A stretch of DNA of 64,000 nucleotides from Paenibacillus luteus (GTDB lineage: Bacteria; Bacillota; Bacilli; Paenibacillales; Paenibacillaceae), in assembly GCF_006542765.1 (NCBI RefSeq), contig NZ_SKCD01000002.1, forward strand, positions 1 through 64,000. The letters are read 5' to 3'. The notes under the pieces were generated by a model. That model saw only the letters and a program-made list of their open reading frames with translations, was not told the DNA's origin and did no database searches. Both the position numbers and the translations under genes were made by a program. Of this stretch, positions 52,589 through 61,032 are shown one piece after another. Each line of letters opens with the position of its first letter. The stretch's first letter is position 1.

Positions 52589-53074
52589 TTACTGACCCCC
52601 AGTACCGAGAATAAGATGAGCGATACCGACGAAAAAGGCCGCAACTGTACCAAAGACAATAACGGAGCCTGCCAGCTTGAACATATTGGCGCCGACTCCA
52701 AGCACGAGCCCTTCGCTACGATGCTCCAAAGCCGCCGAGCACATGGAGTTGGCAAAACCCGTCACAGGGACAGCTGATCCTGCACCTGCCCATTGCGCGA
52801 TCTTGTCGTAAACGCCGAGGCTCGTCACGATGACCGACATCAGGATCAATGTTGCTACGGTTGGATTGCTGGCTGCCTCCTCGGTCATACCCATTCCGTG
52901 GACGTATAGCTCCTGAATAGCTTGTCCAAGCACGCATAAAGCTCCGCCAAAGACAAACGCTTTTAAGCAATTCCCAAGAATGGACCGAGGCGGCTCCATC
53001 GTTTTAGCGAAGGATTGGTATTCCTTTGGCGACATCGCCATTTTTTTATAATTACTTTTGCTTTTTGTGGCCAA
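52589..53074 (-). CDS. spoVAC: Stage V sporulation protein AC
   Basis: A 161-residue membrane protein with four helices. SPKEYQSFAKTMEPPRSILGNCLKAFVFGGALCVLGQ and AGAGSAVPVTGFANSMCSAALEHRSEG are diagnostic. It acts as a mechanosensitive channel component of the SpoVA complex. The start is a TTG (MATKSKSNYKK) 8 bases after AGGAGG; the GTG eight codons upstream precedes the ribosome binding site and is unlikely. First gene of spoVAC-AD-AE. Confidence 0.95.
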   Translation of the reverse strand: MATKSKSNYKKMAMSPKEYQSFAKTMEPPRSILGNCLKAFVFGGALCVLGQAIQELYVHGMGMTEEAASNPTVATLILMSVIVTSLGVYDKIAQWAGAGSAVPVTGFANSMCSAALEHRSEGLVLGVGANMFKLAGSVIVFGTVAAFFVGIAHLILGTGGQ

Positions 53075-53155
53075 TGCTGCATCCTCCTTTTCCGGCACGG
53101 TTCTTCAGTTGCACGATAGTGAAAGAACGTTGCCGTTTTTCTTTCTTCACGTTCA

Positions 53156-53183
53156 TTATTTGTAATAGAAGGAAGCAATATTC
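53156..53183 (-). promoter_or_regulatory. Possible forespore (SigG-type) promoter of spoVAC
   Basis: Minus-strand GAATA, 16 bases, then CAAATAA, about 80 bases upstream of the spoVAC start. The -35 fits the SigG pattern; the -10 (expected CATNNTA) fits only partly. spoVA operons of Bacillus are SigG-dependent, which motivates the call. Confidence 0.35.
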
Positions 53184-53187
53184 CAGC

Positions 53188-53236
53188 AAAAAAAGGATTG
53201 CCCCCGGACTAAGTAGTTAGTCAGGAACAATCCTTT
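53188..53236 (-). terminator. Terminator upstream of spoVAC
   Basis: Minus-strand AAAGGATTG / CAATCCTTTTTTT with an inner GACTAA/TTAGTC stem and a T-run. It ends the transcript of the tiny ORF at 53239 and of the GH42 gene. Confidence 0.8.
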
Positions 53237-53238
53237 TC

Positions 53239-53331
53239 TCAAAGAATTAAAGCAAACAATAAAAGCACAAGCAGGACAAACAATGCGAGCACAAGAATGC
53301 TCATGTGATGACGCTGCCGCTTTGTCGACAT
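53239..53331 (-). CDS. Possible 30-residue single-span membrane peptide
   Basis: Reads MSTKRQRHHMSILVLALFVL followed by LVLLLFALIL and TGA. A basic N-terminus and one hydrophobic helix are the whole protein. GAGGGGAG lies about 9 bases before the ATG. The stop codon lies directly before a terminator stem, so the ORF is probably the end of a transcript. Such tiny hydrophobic proteins are common in spore formers, but no family is assigned. Confidence 0.45.
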   Translation of the reverse strand: MSTKRQRHHMSILVLALFVLLVLLLFALIL

Positions 53332-53426
53332 AGGTACGGTGCTCCCCTCATACCGGGCTTATAACTACAGCATATGCCAAACACCCAGGATGGAAGCTGG
53401 TCCAAATCGATTCAGCTGAATAAACA

Positions 53427-55451
53427 CTATTCCTCGATAATCATAACGCCTTTGGCAGCCAAACTGTACAATCCGCTTACAGGCTCACCTGACAGGAGAT
53501 CCGGACGCGGCTGCGCACCAAGCTGCACTTCGGCAGCATCCGCATTGTGATTCAAAATAAACAAATACGATTTGCCGTCTTTGCTTCTGCGGGTAACTTC
53601 TACACCGGAAGGAGCGGCAAGCAGCGGCTCGATTCCTTTATCTTTGCATAGATTTGCAAGCAAAGCTTGCAGGAAATGCTGGTCCGGACTCGTGGCGATA
53701 TACCATGCTTCACCTTCACCGAATTTGTTAACCGTCACAGCAGGCATGCCTTTATAGAAGTCAGAGCCATACTCGGCGACTACTTCGGCACCTTCCGAGT
53801 GAATCAAATCGCATAGAAGGCTGCAGGTATATGTGCCGCTAAGTGCATCGTCTACCTTTTTCATGACCATCTGATTTTGTTGACCAGGCAGCAGCGAATC
53901 AATTTCCTCCGCCCAAATGCCAAGTACTTTGCGCAGCTTGCCTGGGTAACCACCCGTTGTGACCAAATCATTCTCATTTACGATACCACTGAAGAAAGTC
54001 GTAATGAACGTGCCGCCACGAGCGACAAAAGCTTCAACCTTCTCCGCAAAGCCGGGCTTGATCATATACATCACAGGTGCAATAACCAAATCATACTGAT
54101 CCAACTGTTCTTCAACACTAATCATATCCGTCTGGATATTCAGCTCAAACAGGGCATCATAATATTTATGGACTTCATCCACATATTTCAAAGCGACGCT
54201 TGGTCCGCTCGAAAGCTCAACAGCCCAACGGTTTTCCCAATCAAATACGATAGCCGCTTTCGCATCTATTCGCGAATCAAGCAATTTGTCCGAAAGCGCC
54301 GTCAGTTCATGCCCAAGCTCCGCGCATTCACGGAAAACACGGGTATGCTCGTGGCCAACATGCTCAATGACAGCGCCGTGGTACTTCTCGCACGCGCCGA
54401 TTGAGCGGCGAAGCTGGAAGAACATTACGGTGTCTGCACCATGCGCAACGGCCTGATAGCTCCACAGGCGCATGACGCCAGGACGTTTGAGAGCGTTGTA
54501 AGCCTGCCAGTTTTGCTGGCTTGGCGTTTGCTCCATCAGCATGAAAGGCTGGCCGCTCTTTAAGCCGCGCATCAATGCATGGGTCATTGCCGTGTAGCTT
54601 ACAGGCGTGTCAATGGACGGATAGTTGTCCCAAGAAACGACGTCCAGATGCTTTGCCCATTTGAAATAATCAAGCTCAGGGTATGTCCCCATCAGGTTGG
54701 TTGTAATTTGAATATTTGGCGAATGCTTGCGGACCTCATCGTATTCAATCAAATAACATTCCAGCAAGGCATCCGATTGGAATCTACGGTAATCGAGCGA
54801 AATGCTTTGGAAATTCGTCCGGTTGCCGCCCCACTCCTCGCTGAGCGCATTTGGAGGTACGATCTCATCCCAATCGTAGAACGTATGCCCCCAGAAGCTT
54901 GTATACCACGCTTTGTTCAGCTTCTCAATGGTGACGTAACGTTTTTGCAGCCATGCCTGGAATGCATCGGCACAGTTATCGCAGTAGCAATACCCGCCAT
55001 ATTCGTTGGAAATATGCCAAGCAACAAGCGCAGGATGATCCTTATAGCGCTCCGCCAGCTTTCCTGCAATCAGCTTCGAATATTTGCGGTATGCCGGACT
55101 GCTTGGACAAGAATTGTGGCGTCCACCGAATTTCCGTTTGCGTCCTTCGTAATCTACACGAGTCACATCAGGATATCTTTTTGCCATCCATGCGGGATGA
55201 GCACCGGTACTCGTTGCTAAGCAGACCGAGATATTATCCCCATGCAGACGATCTATAATTTTGTCCAACTCTTCAAAGTCATAGTGTTCTTCGCTCGGCT
55301 GAATACGAGCCCATGAGAATACGTTCACCGTTGCGACATCGATATCCGCAAGCTTGAACATGCGAAGATCCTCCGACATCGTCTCGTCATCCCATTGTTC
55401 CGGATTATAATCGCCGCCGTACCATATTTTTGGAAGCTTGTTATGTATCAT
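53427..55451 (-). CDS. GH42 beta-galactosidase
   Basis: A 674-residue cytosolic enzyme: barrel domain with IWYGGDYNPEQWDD at the N-terminus, acid/base Glu in WHISNEYGG near 148, a zinc site CYCDNC near 154, and nucleophile Glu in PFMLMEQTPSQQNW near 308; trimerisation domain from about 395 and a C-terminal beta domain. It hydrolyses beta-galactosides or galactan-derived oligosaccharides. No signal peptide. It directly follows the sugar ABC transporter genes on the same strand, suggesting it acts on the imported sugar. The ATG follows AAGGGAG by 11 bases. Confidence 0.95.
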   Translation of the reverse strand: MIHNKLPKIWYGGDYNPEQWDDETMSEDLRMFKLADIDVATVNVFSWARIQPSEEHYDFEELDKIIDRLHGDNISVCLATSTGAHPAWMAKRYPDVTRVDYEGRKRKFGGRHNSCPSSPAYRKYSKLIAGKLAERYKDHPALVAWHISNEYGGYCYCDNCADAFQAWLQKRYVTIEKLNKAWYTSFWGHTFYDWDEIVPPNALSEEWGGNRTNFQSISLDYRRFQSDALLECYLIEYDEVRKHSPNIQITTNLMGTYPELDYFKWAKHLDVVSWDNYPSIDTPVSYTAMTHALMRGLKSGQPFMLMEQTPSQQNWQAYNALKRPGVMRLWSYQAVAHGADTVMFFQLRRSIGACEKYHGAVIEHVGHEHTRVFRECAELGHELTALSDKLLDSRIDAKAAIVFDWENRWAVELSSGPSVALKYVDEVHKYYDALFELNIQTDMISVEEQLDQYDLVIAPVMYMIKPGFAEKVEAFVARGGTFITTFFSGIVNENDLVTTGGYPGKLRKVLGIWAEEIDSLLPGQQNQMVMKKVDDALSGTYTCSLLCDLIHSEGAEVVAEYGSDFYKGMPAVTVNKFGEGEAWYIATSPDQHFLQALLANLCKDKGIEPLLAAPSGVEVTRRSKDGKSYLFILNHNADAAEVQLGAQPRPDLLSGEPVSGLYSLAAKGVMIIEE

Positions 55452-55487
55452 AATAGCCCTATCTCCCTTCGATTTTGAGAAATAACA

Positions 55488-55529
55488 ACAAGGGAAGAGA
55501 GCCCATGAAATGAGCCCTCTCCTTCTTTG
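55488..55529 (-). terminator. Hairpin after the solute-binding-protein gene
   Basis: Minus-strand AAGGAGAGGGCTCAT / ATGGGCTCTCTTCCCTT with small bulges, between the solute-binding-protein stop and the GH42 start. The T-run (GTTGTTATTTCTC) is modest, so read-through into the GH42 gene is possible. Confidence 0.7.
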
Positions 55530-55541
55530 TTTATTTTAAAC

Positions 55542-57251
55542 TTATTTGGACCAAAGTTCTACACGATCCTTTACCATTTTTGTGAATTCAGCGTTCAGCT
55601 TCGCTACGCCTGCATCATCCAGATCCTTAAGGAAGGCATCGTATACTTTGTCGAAATCAGCTGGTTTAGCAAGAATCGCTTCTGGAATGCGTTTTTTCAT
55701 AATATCTTGCGATTTTTGGAAAATAACATTAGCTTGAGAGCCGGTTTCGAATGGAAGTGTCCAAGCTGCGCCGTATTTGCGCTCTGGGAATGCATCTGCT
55801 GCTGGCCATAGATCTCTATACGTAGTTACATTGTATTTGGCAAGCGTCTTTTTGTCTTCTTCGGAGTACGCCACTTGAATTTGCTCTGGGAATATTGTCG
55901 TGTAGTAGTTGCCGGAAGGATCCTTTACTCCATCTCCGTAACGAGCGGATAGCAAGTAGTTGTCAATACCCGTTGTTTTCTTGAATGTGTTGTTGTCGTT
56001 CGACTTCTGAGCTTGTACTTCCGCAGGAATGACACGCTTGCCATCTACTATGTTGTAATGTTTGCCTTCAATCCCCCAGTTAACAAGCACTTGACCTTCA
56101 TCAGAAGCAAGGTAATCAAGGAATTTAATCAAACGAACCGGATCTTGAGCATCCTTCGTAATACCAAGCCCGTTGCCGCCAACGTAACCAGTACCCTGGA
56201 AGGAGTGATCTTGGAATGTGTCATTCAACGTTACAGGGAAACGTGCGTATGTCGCTTTAAAGTTACCTGCAGCTTTCAGCGCGTTTTGCGCGTCGGCATA
56301 ATCCCAATCTTGATCGATTAGACCAAGAACGCGGCCAGATGCGACTTTTGCTTTATACTGGTCGTATTTTTGAACGAAGCTTTCTTTATCAAGCAATCCG
56401 ATGTCATTCATATGATTGAGCCAACGGAAATATTCTCTTTCTTCTGGACGCTGGTAGTGCATGATCGACTCATACGTGTCTTGATTCACATAAAACTCAC
56501 CGTCATCCGGAGCGCCTGTTGCATAGAAAGCAGGATTCGTCACGGAGATCAGGATTTGCCATTCGCCACCATTAAGCGACAAACCGATTGTCGGTTGGCC
56601 GTCAGCCGTTTTCGGATTTTTTTCAATGTATGCTTTAATCGCCGCTTCGTAATCTTGAACGGTTTTGATTTCCGGGTAACCAGCTGCTTCAAGCACTTGG
56701 TGCTGCAGTTGGAAACCGCCTCCTGATTCGAAATAAGTATGACCTACGCCGCTAGAAGGTAGTATATAAATCGCATCATCGTCTTCACTCCAGCGAAGAC
56801 GGTTGAAATATTCGCCGTATACTTTTTTGATGTTCGGACCGTACTCCTCGATTATAGGACGAAGGTCGATTAATGCGCCGGCATCAACTAATTTTCCTGC
56901 GCTGCCTTTTGGCATAACAAGGTCTGGGTATTCATCGCTTGCTACCATAAGTGCGAACATTTCTTCGTCAGAACCGCCTACAGGAAATTCCTGTTTCATC
57001 GTAATACCTGTTTTTTCTTGAATAACTTTACCGACTTCGGATTGCATGTCATCCCAGTTAGCGTTGACGTCGCCTGAAGCTAACCGGATCGTAATCGGTT
57101 CAGCCGCTGCACCTTCGTTGGCAGAATTGGTTGCTTCATTTGTTGTACCCTTGTTCGTGCTGCCATCATTATTCGAGTTGCCGCATGCTGTGATAAATAC
57201 GAATACAAGTGCCAACATCAAGCTTAAAGTGATTTGCATCTTTCTTTTCAT
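55542..57251 (-). CDS. Extracellular solute-binding lipoprotein of a sugar ABC transporter
   Basis: A 569-residue lipoprotein of the LplA/YtcQ type. Lipobox FITAC with Cys near residue 23, a Ser/Asn/Thr-rich linker, then the family-1 binding fold (ITIRLASGDVNANWDDM; GLSLNGGEWQILISV; GTGYVGGNGLGITKDAQDPVRLIKFLDYLASDEG). It captures oligosaccharides for the two permeases encoded just upstream. The ATG at 57251 is 10 bases after GGGAGG; the longer frame begins inside the permease end region and is rejected. Confidence 0.93.
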   Translation of the reverse strand: MKRKMQITLSLMLALVFVFITACGNSNNDGSTNKGTTNEATNSANEGAAAEPITIRLASGDVNANWDDMQSEVGKVIQEKTGITMKQEFPVGGSDEEMFALMVASDEYPDLVMPKGSAGKLVDAGALIDLRPIIEEYGPNIKKVYGEYFNRLRWSEDDDAIYILPSSGVGHTYFESGGGFQLQHQVLEAAGYPEIKTVQDYEAAIKAYIEKNPKTADGQPTIGLSLNGGEWQILISVTNPAFYATGAPDDGEFYVNQDTYESIMHYQRPEEREYFRWLNHMNDIGLLDKESFVQKYDQYKAKVASGRVLGLIDQDWDYADAQNALKAAGNFKATYARFPVTLNDTFQDHSFQGTGYVGGNGLGITKDAQDPVRLIKFLDYLASDEGQVLVNWGIEGKHYNIVDGKRVIPAEVQAQKSNDNNTFKKTTGIDNYLLSARYGDGVKDPSGNYYTTIFPEQIQVAYSEEDKKTLAKYNVTTYRDLWPAADAFPERKYGAAWTLPFETGSQANVIFQKSQDIMKKRIPEAILAKPADFDKVYDAFLKDLDDAGVAKLNAEFTKMVKDRVELWSK

Positions 57252-57322
57252 TGCTGGAAAGCCTCCCTTTTTTTCTGTTGCTGATGTACATGTATATAAC
57301 AGGAAACCTGCTATTACCAAGA

Positions 57323-58216
57323 TTAACTTTTTACTGCTCCAAGAGTCATGCCCTTCACGAAATACTTTTGAAGGAACGGATACACCATAAGAATCGGTAT
57401 GGTAACAACAATCGTGATCGCCATCTTAATCGATTCCGGTGAAACGGAAACAATCGATTGCTGCGCATTAGGATCGCGATAGTTGTTGCCTGATTGCGTG
57501 GACTGCAGTACCTTCATAAGCTCGTACTGAAGCGTCGTATTCTCCGGATTCCGATTGTTAAACAGATAAGTGTCAAACCATGCGTTCCAATGACTGACTG
57601 CAATAAACAAAGCAATGGTTGCAAGAACCGGTTGGCACAGCGGAAGAATGACCTTCCAGAAAATCGTCCAGTCGTTCGCTCCGTCGATTTTGGCGGATTC
57701 CTGCAGAGCATACGGAAGTCCGTCAATATAAGAACGAACAACGAACACGTTCCAGACACTGAGAAGCGCAGGGATAATGTACACCGAGAATGTGCCCATC
57801 AAACCAAGGTTTTTCATAAGAAGGAAGCCTGGAATGAGTCCGCCTGTGAAGTACATCGTAAGAGCGAATCCGACCGACATCCATCTTCTTGACTGGAAAT
57901 CTGGACGGCTAAGCGTGTAAGCCATCATAGAAGCAGATAATACGCCGACTGCTGTACCGATTACGGTACGCAGTACCGAGTTTTTAAAGCCAACTAACAA
58001 CCCATCGAAACCGAATATCGTCTCATAGTTTTTGAGAGTAAATTCACGAGGGTATATGGTTAAACCGCCTCTTACCGTATCTACCGAATCATTGAATGAT
58101 ATCGCTAGTACGTTAAGGAAAGGATATAACGTCACTATAGCAACAATAGCCATGAAAATATAAACGAAGGTATCGAATATCTTATCGCCTGTACTTCTTC
58201 TCATCGTTCCTTGCAT
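57323..58216 (-). CDS. Sugar ABC transporter permease (LplC/YtcP type)
   Basis: A 297-residue permease with six helices and the EAA-like loop PYALQESAKIDGANDWTIFWKVILPLCQPVL near 178-208. N-terminal basic segment inside. The ATG follows AGGAGG by 8 bases and lies 12 bases after the partner permease stop. The operon encodes no ATPase, so a shared MsmX-type ATPase probably energises the system. Confidence 0.93.
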   Translation of the reverse strand: MQGTMRRSTGDKIFDTFVYIFMAIVAIVTLYPFLNVLAISFNDSVDTVRGGLTIYPREFTLKNYETIFGFDGLLVGFKNSVLRTVIGTAVGVLSASMMAYTLSRPDFQSRRWMSVGFALTMYFTGGLIPGFLLMKNLGLMGTFSVYIIPALLSVWNVFVVRSYIDGLPYALQESAKIDGANDWTIFWKVILPLCQPVLATIALFIAVSHWNAWFDTYLFNNRNPENTTLQYELMKVLQSTQSGNNYRDPNAQQSIVSVSPESIKMAITIVVTIPILMVYPFLQKYFVKGMTLGAVKS

Positions 58217-58228
58217 ATGCGGTTCCTC

Positions 58229-59188
58229 CTATATGATTGATTCTTTGGTGACTCGTTTGTATATGCCGTTCGCGATAAACACGAGCAGAATGCTGACGAC
58301 GGAGTTGAATATGCCGATTGCCGTACCATACGAATATCGACTCAACTGAATACCGTACTTGAGCGCATATAAATCGAGAACCTCTGAGTAATCAGACACG
58401 AGAGGATTGCCTAGCAGGAATTGCTTCTCGAAACCAATGCTGACCAAATGTCCAATCGAAAGGATGAAAAGCACCATAAAGGTTGTCCGAATGCCTGGCA
58501 GCGTAATATGCCACATTTTGCGGAAGCGTCCTGCACCGTCGACCGTTGAAGCCTCATAAAGCTCCGGATCAATGCCTGACATGGCTGCAAGGAAAATAAT
58601 CGAGTTCCAGCCCATTTCTTTCCACAAGTCAGACAAAGTAACGATACCCCAGAACCATTCGCCCTTAGCCATGAATTGGATTGGCGTTTCAATAATGTTC
58701 AAATACATAAGCAATTGATTGACAGCGCCGCCATCGGTAGAAAGCATCTTGGTTACGAGCCCGGCAACAACAACCCAGGAAACGAAGTGAGGCAGGTAAG
58801 AAATCGTTTGGACGGAACGTTTGAAGAACTGTCCTCTCATCTCATTTAATAATAGTGCGAATATAACAGGAATAGTAAAGCTGATAATTAAGCCCATCGT
58901 ACTCATTGCCAATGTATTTCTTAAGACAATATAAAATCTCTCGTCCTGAAACAGCTCAATGAAATTGTCTAAGCCCACCCATTTTTGATCGAATATTCCG
59001 TTTTTCGGTTTGTAGTTTTGAAAGGCGGTTAACCATCCCCATACCGGTACATAGCTGAATATGAAAATCCAAATGACGAACGGCAAAGACATCATGTACA
59101 AGTAGCGCTGTTGAAAAGCTCTGGACCAAAATCGGTTTTTTTTGTTTGACAAGCCTGTTTGCGGATTACCTTCTGTTAGCGGTTTCAT
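58229..59188 (-). CDS. Sugar ABC transporter permease (LplB/YtcO type)
   Basis: A 319-residue permease: basic N-terminus, six helices, and the EAA loop DPELYEASTVDGAGRFRKMWHITLPGI near 210-236. The ATG at 59188 follows AGGAGG by 7 bases. First gene of the permease-permease-binding protein-GH42 series; a cre-like site lies about 160 bases upstream. Confidence 0.93.
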   Translation of the reverse strand: MKPLTEGNPQTGLSNKKNRFWSRAFQQRYLYMMSLPFVIWIFIFSYVPVWGWLTAFQNYKPKNGIFDQKWVGLDNFIELFQDERFYIVLRNTLAMSTMGLIISFTIPVIFALLLNEMRGQFFKRSVQTISYLPHFVSWVVVAGLVTKMLSTDGGAVNQLLMYLNIIETPIQFMAKGEWFWGIVTLSDLWKEMGWNSIIFLAAMSGIDPELYEASTVDGAGRFRKMWHITLPGIRTTFMVLFILSIGHLVSIGFEKQFLLGNPLVSDYSEVLDLYALKYGIQLSRYSYGTAIGIFNSVVSILLVFIANGIYKRVTKESII

Positions 59189-59349
59189 CGCTGCTCCTCC
59201 TATTGTTTTTGCTCCGGGCAAAAACATCTTTCGTAAGCTTCTCTTTGTTTGTGTAGCTTACCCTCTCTTATCTGTACTAATCATATACGATGGGTGTACT
59301 TCCCTTGCACCCGATAAATTAGACTTAAAATCATATCAAAATACGTACT

Positions 59350-59363
59350 TTCAAACGCTTTCA
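59350..59363 (-). promoter_or_regulatory. Candidate cre (CcpA) site upstream of the permease operon
   Basis: Minus-strand TGAAAGCGTTTGAA matches TGWAANCGNTNWCA at 12 of 14 positions. It lies in the 280-base gap between the regulator gene and the permease operon, where the operon promoter should be. Confidence 0.5.
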
Positions 59364-59385
59364 TAACCATTGGTTACTATGGAAT

Positions 59386-59441
59386 AAAAAAATAACGCCT
59401 GCATCGGAAATGGCTTAGTTGGCCAATCGATTCAGGCGTAA
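59386..59441 (-). terminator. Terminator of the kinase/regulator operon
   Basis: Minus-strand ACGCCTGAATCGATTGGCC... / ...CCGATGCAGGCGT with a T-run (TTATTTTTTT), between the YesN-like stop and the permease operon. Confidence 0.8.
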
Positions 59442-59475
59442 CGTACATGATGCAGCAGGATATTACTGCTTATAA

Positions 59476-61032
59476 TCAGTCCGAAACTGATTTACCCGAG
59501 CTGCCTTTAAAGGAAGAAGGGGAAACCCCTTTATATTTTTTGAATTTACTATGGAAGTAGTCCACATTCGCATAGCCGACTCGTTCCGATACCTGATGAA
59601 CCTTAAGCCCTTCTTGAAGCAGCTCTATCGCATGCTGGATCCGAACCTGATCCAGGTAGGTGTTGAAATGCTCGCCAGTATAGTTTTTGAACATTTTCCC
59701 CAAATAACCGCTATTATAATTAAACAGATCGGCAAGCGTTTCAAGCTTAATATTTTCACTATAATGCCTTTCAATGAAATCGGTCATTTGCTTCATAACC
59801 GATAGGCTGTCCGACTTGCCTAGCTTTTCGGTTAAATCCTGCAGCCGTTTCTGAAGCTGGACCATCATTTCATCATAGTGATGCGCAAGGTAGAGAGCAG
59901 TAATGATCGATAAGTCCTCCTGAACGGATACCTGTTGACTTGAAATCGCTGCTTTGTTCAATACAATGGAAAGCAGCTGGGCCCAGCTTGATTTGACGAA
60001 TTGCTCGGCTGTATCGACAGAACAAATATGGTCTGACGCTTCTTGCAGTGCTTTGTCCACTCCGTCCTTGCTCCCGATATCCAGCATATAATAGAGCTTC
60101 TGGGCAAAGGCGTCGATGGACAGCTCCTCATGCTTCGCCGGCCCTGCTTGCATGCTGGTGGCTGATAAAGAAGCCAGATGAATTTGCTGGCCTTGCAGCA
60201 TAAACCTTTGCTTCAGCATACCGCGTACGGCTGGCGCCCATTGCTGCAGCACCAGTAGCTCGCGGACAGGCTCGCTGGCTGCCCCGGCAAATCTGACTCG
60301 CGTCCCACAGCAATCCTCGATCCACTGCCTCATTTGCTCGCGGGAACCATTTTGCAACAAATAATCCTTAAGCAGCACACCGACGTAAGGCTCAGCAGAA
60401 AACACCCAGCCCAGCTGCTTCTGCTCTATAATCTCGCCGAGCTTCTTCTTAAGGGTAGCATTCATCGTAAGGGAATGCTCCTTGCTATACAGCTCGATCA
60501 GCAGAAGCTGATAATATTTCGCTGGCGGGCCGAGCAGTGTCCCCGGATCATTCGTGCCAAATGTCTCAGCCAGCTGCTTTCCAGTCGCAAGCTGCTGGAG
60601 CATCTCCTCACGTAAAAGTTGAGACGTCTGTTCCGTACTAAGCTGCTGCTCGGATTTTTGCTTCAGCTGTGAGCTGATGCGCTCAACATAGGTCTCAAGC
60701 TCGTCCTCATCGATCGGCTTTAAGATATACCCATCCACCTGATGGGCAATTGCCTGCTTCGCATAATTAAATTCGGCGTAGCCGCTCAAAATGAGGAAAT
60801 GGCAGACTTGATCCGTTTTTCTAATTTCTTCAATCGCTTGGAGACCATCCATACCAGGCATCCGAATATCGATTAAAATTAAATCAGGCAAGAGCAATGC
60901 ATGTTTTTCAACAGCCTCGCGGCCATTGGATGCGACTCCCACCACGTTAAAATCGTACTTTTGCCAATCGACAAGGGTTTGCAGCCCTTCCCGAATCATT
61001 GGTTCATCGTCGACAATTAATACTTTATGCAA
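59476..61032 (-). CDS. YesN-type response regulator with AraC DNA-binding domain
   Basis: A 518-residue regulator: receiver domain 1-120 with the phosphorylation Asp55 in LILIDIRMPGMDG and acidic pocket Asp8/Asp9, a long middle region, and a C-terminal double-HTH AraC domain (about 410-515: IKLETLADLFNYNSGYLGKMFKNYTGEHFNTYLDQVRIQ, VGYANVDYFHSKFKKYKGVSPSSF). The start is a TTG 8 bases after GGGGG, overlapping the end of the kinase gene, so the two are coupled. It probably activates the downstream sugar transporter operon. Confidence 0.93.
   Translation of the reverse strand: MHKVLIVDDEPMIREGLQTLVDWQKYDFNVVGVASNGREAVEKHALLLPDLILIDIRMPGMDGLQAIEEIRKTDQVCHFLILSGYAEFNYAKQAIAHQVDGYILKPIDEDELETYVERISSQLKQKSEQQLSTEQTSQLLREEMLQQLATGKQLAETFGTNDPGTLLGPPAKYYQLLLIELYSKEHSLTMNATLKKKLGEIIEQKQLGWVFSAEPYVGVLLKDYLLQNGSREQMRQWIEDCCGTRVRFAGAASEPVRELLVLQQWAPAVRGMLKQRFMLQGQQIHLASLSATSMQAGPAKHEELSIDAFAQKLYYMLDIGSKDGVDKALQEASDHICSVDTAEQFVKSSWAQLLSIVLNKAAISSQQVSVQEDLSIITALYLAHHYDEMMVQLQKRLQDLTEKLGKSDSLSVMKQMTDFIERHYSENIKLETLADLFNYNSGYLGKMFKNYTGEHFNTYLDQVRIQHAIELLQEGLKVHQVSERVGYANVDYFHSKFKKYKGVSPSSFKGSSGKSVSD

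Noticed and set aside
54579..55220. Plus-strand 213-codon frame opposite the GH42 gene
   Set aside because: Antisense to the conserved GH42 barrel, and not similar to any family I recognise.
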